Positions 58,140 to 64,000 of a stretch of 64,000 bases of DNA are shown here, piece by piece (the first letter of the stretch is position 1; the number at the start of each line of letters is the position of its first letter). The translations under genes were made by a program, and so were the position numbers. The stretch spans positions 160,503 through 224,502 of the forward strand of contig KV908461.1 in assembly GCA_002005505.1 (NCBI GenBank), read 5' to 3'. The notes beneath the pieces were generated by a model. The model worked only from the letters and a program-made list of their open reading frames with translations. It was not told the origin of the DNA and searched no databases. Source of the stretch: Botryococcus braunii. Lineage: Eukaryota; Chlorophyta; Trebouxiophyceae.

Positions 58140-59701
58140 CTCCAGACTGTCAATGCATGCACCACAGCGAGAAGTTCTTGCTCCCTAGTAGGATAGTTAA
58201 CCTCAGCGGGAGTCAAACGACGACTCTCGTAGGCAACTGGGCGACCCTCCTGGTACAACACGGCCCCCAACCCTGCCAAAGACGCATCGCAATGGACCTC
58301 AAACGGCTTTGAGAAGTCAGGATACGCTAAGCAAGGTGCATGTGTCAAGGCATGTTTAATCTCGGTAAACGCCCGAACACACCCAGCACTCCATACCCAG
58401 GTCACACCTTGGCGTAGGAGTCTGTACAGTGGCGATGCAAGTGCTGCAAAATTGCGAACAAACTTGCGAAAGTAAGTTGCCAGCCCCAGGAAAGACCGCA
58501 ACTCGCCAACATTCTTCGGTGTGCTCCAATTAGCAACTGAAGCCACCTTACGTGGGTCCACTTTAATCCCATCTGCTGAGACTAAATGGCCCAAGTACTC
58601 CAGCTCATCCTTGGCGAAAGAGCACTTCTTTAGGTTAGCATACAACTTATGCTGCCGCAACAGTTCAAGGACTTTGCGGAGATGCTCCCTATGCTCTTCA
58701 ATGGACTTGCTGTAGATGAGGATGTCATCAAGGTACACGAGCACAAACTTGTGCAGGTAAGGAGCAAAGATAGCAATCATGGCAGTTTGAAACGTGGCCG
58801 GGGCATTAGTCAGCCCAAATGGCAAAACCCGCCACTCGAACAACCCCGCGGGTGTTCTGAAAGCTGTCTTTGGCATATCCTCATCTGTGATCCGGATCTG
58901 GTGATAGCCAGACGTGAGGTCAAGACTAGAGAACACTGTAGAACCCTGCAGTTGATCAAGAGTTTCATCGATACGAGGCATCGGATACCTGTTCTTGACC
59001 GTCTGTCGATTCAAAGCTCGGTAATCAATGACCATCCGGAGGATTCCATCCTTCTTTTGCACAAAAGAATGGGCGCACCATAGGGTGATGTAGACGGCTG
59101 TATATACCCTTTGTCCAACAATAGCTTTGTCTGGCGTAACGCCTCATCATACTCTCAGCGTGAAAGCCGGTACAACGGACGAGACGGTGGACGAGCATGT
59201 GGATCGCTCAAGGGTATAGTGTGTCTAACCCCTTGCCTCTCAGGCGGAAGGTGCGGGACATCTTCAGGGAAACATCTTGGAATTCACTGAGTATGTCAAC
59301 AACAGGAGAGTTGGGAGAAGGAATGGAGACATTCGGATCGGTAGATAGATCGGTTACAATTGCCAGAAAGGACTGGCAGCCCTTCCTGCTTAACCTTCTA
59401 GCCTGCACTGCAGACAAAACCAATCTAGGCACATCCTCCACTTCTGAACCCTTCAAAGGCCTCTCCTCCTTAGGCGGGCAACGCAAAACGAACGGCTTGT
59501 TCTTTCTTGTATACCCCTAACGGTGTCCTCTTCAAACATGAGATTTGCACGGAATGTCTTTAACCAGGGAGTCCCCAACAGCACATTCCAATCCATGGCA
59601 AAGTCTAGCACAAGACACGACACCTTAGCAAACTGTACCCCCTGGATGACAATGTCTAAGACAGCACATCCGATGTGGTTTACAGTTCTCCCGTCAGCCA
59701 A
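58058..59701 (-). pseudogene. E6 pol 5' part: protease and reverse transcriptase, broken
   Basis: 59701-59453 is the end of a protease domain (VLDFAMDWNVLLGTPWLKTF). 59486-59208 is the linker. 59062-58058 is RT and the start of RNase H (MVIDYRALNRQTVKNRYPMP, VLVYLDDILIYSKS, EVHCDASLAGLGAVLYQ). Several one-base shifts separate the pieces. Bases 59063-59207 should encode the conserved PYR/RPS region but are out of frame. Confidence 0.9.
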
Positions 59702-59702
59702 C

Positions 59703-61182
59703 TTAATGCTTAAAGAATCCCCTTCGGCGGCACAATCTCCAAGTGAAGGGCTTTAGCAAAGTCTGCACTGACCACATTGCAAGAAGCTCCCGAGTCCAGC
59801 ATCGCCGTGGCCTTGCTCCCCTGCACCTCGGCAGGAAACACCAAGCTGTGACACGGCTTCTTGACAAGCAAATGCATGAATAGACGTCAAACATGCAAGG
59901 CTTACATCGCCAAGCGAAGGCCACACCTTCAAGCATAAGAAGGTCCCGTGCCCGGGCTTGTCTTCTTGCCAGAAGACCCCTTCTTGGCCTCTTGCCGGGG
60001 CAGTCGAATACAAAGTGGTCTGGGTTGCATCTGAAGCAAACTCCCCGAGCCAGCTTGCATGTTGCCTCCCGCATGTCCAGGCTTAGGCCATGCTTCTTTT
60101 GAAGCTTGGCCAAGTGCCGTATGCCTCCTGTAGGAGGTGGTTGCTGGCAGGATGCTTTGTCCCCCGGTCCCGAGGAATTTCCCCTTCCTCGCGTTCAGCC
60201 ACCTTCTCCTTTTCCTTGGAGACACCTGAGCACATCGCCTACAAAGATTCAGCATATGTGGTAGCTTCACCACCCCCGCCACATCGCTCATTGCACGCCA
60301 CACCGGCAACTTGCATAGTGAGGTGAAGCAGAGCGGGTTTCAGACTAGCCCAAGAGGACAAATCTTTCATGAGGCAATGATGGAAGCCAAACCCCCACGT
60401 AAAGCTCAACCACATTTATGGCAGCTCCCAAAGCCCCATAAATGCACAAAATCTTAATTGAAGAACCCGATTGCCGTGGAACCCCGAACCAAATCGACCA
60501 TCCACGCAAAGTTTGTGTTCAATCAACAAGATGCCACAAATCCAGCCGAGCACTAAACAGCCTTTCAAAAGAGAAAGCTTTTCAGTTCCTTGCTACTCGG
60601 TGTCAATCAACAAAGCAAGACCGCGTCATATCCGTGTAATATCCGTGTAGGATCGGCATCCGGAAAAGTTGACACTTTACCACCGAAATCCCAACGATAT
60701 GCTCGAAACACCAAAGTTTCATCAAGGCAATGCAAGTTGATAACATTTGCAAAGGGTTAGCAACCCAAAGTACACCAAATGAGGGGAAGCGTACACTCAC
60801 TATCGTGAAGTGCCATCTTCCTCCCCCACCGTCCCCACGGAGACGACGGAGCCAAACGCCATTAGAAAGATTACAGAAAAAATCCGTACTTTCTGGCTTG
60901 GATCCACACACCAAGCGCGGCGTCGACCCTCGCAGGCCACAACCATCCCCGTCATCGGAACTTATATGGGTGCGAAGAATGGATTCTCCCAACCAAAGTC
61001 CATGAACTAGATACCAAGATGTTGTTGATCCTTCGATCTAGTGGGAAACAACCCAAATAGAACGACAGGCAACAACGAAGACACACTGAAGCATCGACAC
61101 CATCCGCAAGACACACTTAAGCGTCAAACAGGATCAACAACCAACATCGCAAATCCACCGACTTGGATATGGGCCACCAAAA
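59703..61182 (-). pseudogene. E6 gag and leader, decayed
   Basis: A 136-codon frame at 60113-59703 contains a CCHC-like knuckle (CFRCNPDHFVFDC) one residue short between the second Cys and His. Upstream to the 5' LTR I see only short frames, so most of gag is unrecognisable or shifted. Confidence 0.7.
61166..61179 (-). other. E6 primer binding site
   Basis: TGGTGGCCCATATC on the - strand, three bases from the 5' LTR. The same 14 bases follow the E7 LTR. Confidence 0.65.
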
Positions 61183-61343
61183 TGTAATATTCTTGGAAGG
61201 ATGGCCTGCACCGACGAAAGTGCTAGTATGGTCCGAGCACCATACCATATATAGTGCGAGCCTATGAGGCTACACCCAGTACCAATGTACCGCCCGGCAC
61301 GTGCGGGGCCGATCCCCGCACCGTCTGCCTACCGCGCGCTACA
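61183..61343 (-). repeat. E6 5' LTR
   Basis: 161 bp. It differs from the 3' LTR only by four single-base deletions. Confidence 0.94.
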
Positions 61344-61827
61344 AATAACTTGCTTTGGTATCTTACCCATGAGATACACTATGTGGCAGTTAGTTGTGCA
61401 TAGCTTGCTGCTCTAGACGATATGCCTTATGCCTTTAGTTGGAAAGCCACCTCAAGCGAAGGTTACACTGCAGTGCAGGGTAACTGGACCTAAGGTTTGG
61501 ACAAGTGCTAGTCTAATGACTCAACCTAATTGTTTCATCATTGGTGTGAGTGCTGTCTAGAGAGTTCGTCCCCTAAGTTAGAGGATCCGCCTTGCAGACG
61601 ATAGTCCTTAGAATGTTAAGGTATTCGAGCATTGAGCAGATGAGTCCCTCGTCTGTGTCGTGCTAACTTGCTTTGTGGACTTCATCCTTTGACTTGCGTT
61701 GTTTCGTAACTATAGGAGGTGTGATTGTCTATAGTTACAGTAAGCAGGGTTCGTGATGCCCCTGTCTTACGTTTGTGGCCCCATTGCCATAAACAACATC
61801 TCATAGCTTATGCCAAGGGGGAGGGCA

Positions 61828-62088
61828 TGTAGCATTTCCTAGGGTATAATGCTCTAGTATGGTCCTTGGCATTGCTCTTTGACTTGCCATGTGATCTGGA
61901 TTCGCAGTACAACCTCGCTCAAGTAGTTCGCTCGGTTGCCCGACTACGCGTCTGTGGCAGTACAGTATAATTCAATCCACCCTGGGTTTAAGTGTACGCT
62001 TGCGAATCAATCATGTAACACTCTTTCGTTGCACACCACGAACGTCTCACTGTCTCATAAAAACCTCTTCCGCTTAGTTAACGCTACA
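61828..62088 (+). repeat. E5 3' LTR
   Basis: 261 bp, identical to the E5 5' LTR by eye. It is preceded by the tract CCAAGGGGGAGGGCA. Confidence 0.95.
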
Positions 62089-62530
62089 GGACAGGAAGGA
62101 AGGAAGGTTCTCAACGCTGTGAAGAGGACTCCCATAAGCACGCCGGCACACTTTCCGGGAACCACCCAGGGGCCTGTGCTTGGAGCCGTCGGCCACAGCG
62201 TTGGTGGGAAGTTAGATTCTCGGACTAGCGTCCCCTCCGAGCGCCAGTGTTACTTCTGCAAAAACTTTGGTCACGAGCAATGGCAATGTCAGGCCAAGCG
62301 GGACTACTTGCAAAGGAAGAGCAGGCGCGACAGTCAATTGCCCCCACCTCCTCCTTTTCCCTCTAATCAAGCTCGAGGTGGGCAGTGGAAGGGCCGTGGT
62401 GGCCGGGGAGGACATTGGAAGGGAAAAGGGCCGGGGCATAATCCTCAAAAGTAAATTCTGAAGCCATGGATGCCACTTGCTTGCATGAATTGCACTCTCT
62501 TGTGGCCTCCAAATTGGGAAAGGAAGGGGT

Positions 62531-63123
62531 TGTAGCGCGCGGCAGGCAGACTCCGCCAGGGTTAGCCCCGTCGGATGCCAAGCGGTACATTAGGCTAGGC
62601 GTAGCCTCTTTAGGCTTCGCGCTAGCACATACGGTGTGGCGCTCGGGCCACACTGGCACTTTCATCGGTGCAAACAATTCGGAGAACTTTACATTTGGTG
62701 GCCCATATCAGTCACTTCTGCTTTGATTGGTGTAAAAGGTTATGGGCAGTGGCGTATCCTGTAAGCAAGCAGACAGGTCGTAAGTTCGTGCCTCTCCAGC
62801 TACAGTCCTTGACGACTGTCTGCTCTTTTAGACACATGCAACTGCATGAACAAGACTGGCATCCTTATGTGCCCAGTATCTTTCCAAACCAGTTCCGTTA
62901 CATGTTGATCTGTCAATGAGCATCTACACACGGATAAGCTCCTGACGGCTGAAAGCAAGTACCTTCCTATACTCAATCAAGACTCCGTCCCTTAGCTGTT
63001 TGGGAGACTTGATTGTCCACTAAGATGGTTCACTTACAAACAAGCAATCAAACATGAACACATTACCAATACACATCCTGCGTCACCGCACCTGTAAGCA
63101 AGCAGACAGGTCGTAAGTTCGTG
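62531..63123 (+). mobile_element. E7: start of an E6-like element inserted in E3 pol
   Basis: A 163-bp LTR (62531-62693, TGTAGCGCGCGGCAGGCAGA to ...GAACTTTACA) resembles the E6 LTR at its first 20 bases and is followed by the same primer site TGGTGGCCCATATC (62696-62709). The leader then departs from E6. It continues to 63123, where the E8 LTR begins. The 3' end, and therefore the target duplication (left side GGGGT), lie outside the window. Confidence 0.75.
62735..62795 (+). other. tRNA-like (pol III promoter-like) patch in the E7 leader
   Basis: TTATGGGCAGTGGCGTA resembles an A box, and GTCGTAAGTTCGTGCCTC, about 35 bases on, resembles a B box. It could be a tRNA-derived SINE head or a decayed tRNA. 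Part of it (62758-62790) is repeated exactly at 63091-63123. Confidence 0.3.
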
Positions 63124-64000
63124 TGTAACGATCCGAGCGAAAGGGGTCCGTTAGGGAGCCGATCGGCATCGAGCCGATAGCGCGTGATCGGAGAGCGGGG
63201 TACGATGACCTCATTACGTAATCTGGCCAGCTTGGCTGGCGGGGTGCTATCAGACGGGTCGCACCTGTGTGAGGTCATTCTCACACGAACTTGAGACAAG
63301 CAAGATACTACATTTGGTATCGGCGAGAATTCTAAAACCTGGGGTTTTCGATTTCTCGTGTATCTTGTGTGTTTTACGGACCTGGGGTCCGTGGTCGTAA
63401 ACCTGGGGTTTGCGATGGCACTCCGGACACTTGTCGAAGTGCCGCAGGGGTTGCGAAATACATTTGTAACCGTGCCTCCTACGAGGGGGTGTGCTGTTGG
63501 GACGGTTTGGGACGACTCGTGGCCCACTTGGGCCAGGAAAAATCCCCGAGTCCCGGACCTTTCGAACGGCTTGAGCTACGAAAATTGTCGCGCTTTCACG
63601 AAACAGAAGCTCGTAGAGATCCAAGCACTTCCTAGTGCCGAGATCGCTACGCAGCAACTGGTTCGTGAAATCGGTGATTATTTCGAGAAGCTTGAGCCGG
63701 TCCAGGTTCACTTAGCGAAGCTGTCGACGCAGCTGCACCTCCAGGTAACTGGAGAGGGCGGCTTTAAGCCGGGTTTCGACTCGGTGGCGCATTTTGCCGA
63801 AATGCAGAGGCTCGCGACGGCGAAACTGGAATATGAAACGAGAGTTTGGCAGTTGTACTTCATCGCTGCCGAGCTCGATACGGATTCTTCCGTGGGTCGT
63901 ACGGAGGACCGCGTGGATATGCTCGAGGCCGAAGTGGCAGTGCTCACTCAGCGTGTGGCCGGTAAGCACCCCACTTCTGGTCTGTCCTCTGACGTGTTGA
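63124..64000 (+). mobile_element. E8: 5' end of a further LTR retrotransposon
   Basis: A 189-bp LTR (63124-63312, TGTAACGATCCG to AGATACTACA) is followed by the primer site TGGTATCGGCGA (63315-63326) and an open gag-like frame that runs off the window. The LTR shares a stretch around TGAGGTCATTCTCACACGA with the E1 LTR, so E8 may be a distant relative of E1. Confidence 0.8.
63415..64000 (+). CDS. E8 gag-like frame, open at the window edge
   Basis: The ATG at 63415 opens at least 195 codons without a stop. It starts MALRTLVEVPQGLRNTFVTV and contains charged helical stretches (TKQKLVEIQALPSAEIATQQ, YFEKLEPVQVHLAKLSTQL, DRVDMLEAEVAVLTQRV), the last a likely coiled coil. Its position directly behind an LTR and primer site makes gag the natural reading. 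No zinc knuckle is reached before the edge. Confidence 0.7.
   Translation, partial: MALRTLVEVPQGLRNTFVTVPPTRGCAVGTVWDDSWPTWARKNPRVPDLSNGLSYENCRAFTKQKLVEIQALPSAEIATQQLVREIGDYFEKLEPVQVHLAKLSTQLHLQVTGEGGFKPGFDSVAHFAEMQRLATAKLEYETRVWQLYFIAAELDTDSSVGRTEDRVDMLEAEVAVLTQRVAGKHPTSGLSSDVL

Larger units (their letters stand above)
55737..61343 (-). mobile_element. E6: Ty3/gypsy chromovirus nested in E5
   Basis: LTRs 55737-55901 (165 bp, 3') and 61183-61343 (161 bp, 5'), ends TGTAAT...GCTACA, target duplication AATAA (55732-55736 and 61344-61348). The target lies in the 3' untranslated part of E5, which continues at 61349 exactly as in E4. The purine tract AGGAGGGGGAGAA (- strand) is next to the 3' LTR. 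The primer site TGGTGGCCCATATC is next to the 5' LTR. The LTRs differ only by four one-base length changes. Coding parts are broken by stops and shifts. Confidence 0.95.
50617..62088 (+). mobile_element. E5: same family as E4, opposite strand, containing E6
   Basis: LTRs 50617-50877 and 61828-62088 appear identical over 261 bp; target duplication GGACA (50612-50616 and 62089-62093). They differ from the E4 LTRs at several positions, so E4 and E5 are separate insertions of one family. The purine tract AAGGGGGAGGGCA precedes the 3' LTR. Excluding E6 the element is about 5.9 kb. Gag has lost its C-terminal half and pol has two single-base frameshifts. Confidence 0.96.
43637..62454 (+). pseudogene. 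E3 gag in three pieces (43637-44082, 50224-50616, 62094-62454)
   Basis: The first piece starts at ATG 43637 (MASVRKGSKYAGIPLLEKEL) and reaches the E4 target ACAAA at residue about 148. The second piece (VWGTHLKRKEREGDQ to NLKSGGMLRG) reaches the E5 target GGACA. The third piece carries the CCHC knuckle (CYFCKNFGHEQWQC) and the basic tail to a stop at 62454. Apart from the insertions it keeps the E2 gag frame with few substitutions. The start of pol (MDATCLHELHSLVASKLGKE) follows at 62466 and is cut by E7 at 62530. Confidence 0.92.
43068..64000 (+). mobile_element. E3: same family as E2, opposite strand, split at three sites
   Basis: The 5' LTR is at 43068-43556, followed by the primer site and gag. 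The element is interrupted by E4 (44083-50218) and E5 (50617-62088) within gag, and by E7 (62531 on) at the start of pol. The remaining pieces are 43068-44082, 50219-50616 and 62089-62530. The rest (pol, 3' LTR) is outside the window. Outside the insertions the sequence closely follows E2, so the pieces clearly belong together. Confidence 0.93.

Noticed and set aside
60730..61010. Short frames in the E6 leader
   Set aside because: They are under 100 codons, unlike gag of related elements, and lie where gag seems decayed.

Overview
The window looks like nuclear DNA of a plant-lineage eukaryote. Host genes are cut by many gt-ag introns and held in long gaps full of microsatellites. The right half is a pile of Ty3/gypsy LTR retrotransposons. 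Three host genes can be named with confidence: a plant-type NADPH-cytochrome P450 reductase, a methylmalonyl-CoA epimerase, and the axonemal protein DRC9/IQCG. P450 reductase together with a motile-cilium gene and a very repeat-rich genome suggests a streptophyte with swimming sperm. A charophyte such as Chara is my best guess, but that is inference and the sequence does not prove it.

Layout. 1-12.6 kb, + strand: coding-like exons of one or more unidentified genes. The last two exons (11806-12573) resemble the C-terminal domain of the lysosome-positioning protein BORCS6. 8.7-10.6 kb, - strand: methylmalonyl-CoA epimerase in five recognisable exons, two of them only 25 and 20 nt. 13.8-18.7 kb, - strand: a coiled-coil protein with one membrane segment, not recognised. 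21.8-25.5 kb, - strand: P450 reductase, complete in eight phase-consistent exons (665 aa). 26.8-31.2 kb, - strand: DRC9, complete in six phase-consistent exons (421 aa). 32.4-33.1 kb: a giant compound microsatellite, followed by a decayed tail of a reverse-transcriptase element.

33.7-64 kb holds eight LTR retrotransposons, E1 to E8, inserted into one another. E1 (-) is split by E2 (-, target duplication CCAGA) and cut off by E3 (+). The gag gene of E3 is split by E4 (-, ACAAA) and E5 (+, GGACA), and E5 carries E6 (-, AATAA). The start of E3 pol is split by E7 (+), and E8 (+) starts inside or beside E7 and runs off the window. E2/E3 are one family, E4/E5 a second, and E6/E7 share a primer site. 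LTR pairs are identical or nearly so, so the pile is young, yet each complete copy has a defect in a different module. The long dinucleotide repeats of the left half are absent here.

Limits: all gene models are read by eye from splice signals, frame and remembered family motifs. No alignment or database search was run. Exon edges may be off by a few bases, and the first exon of the epimerase and the 5' parts of the + strand genes are unresolved.
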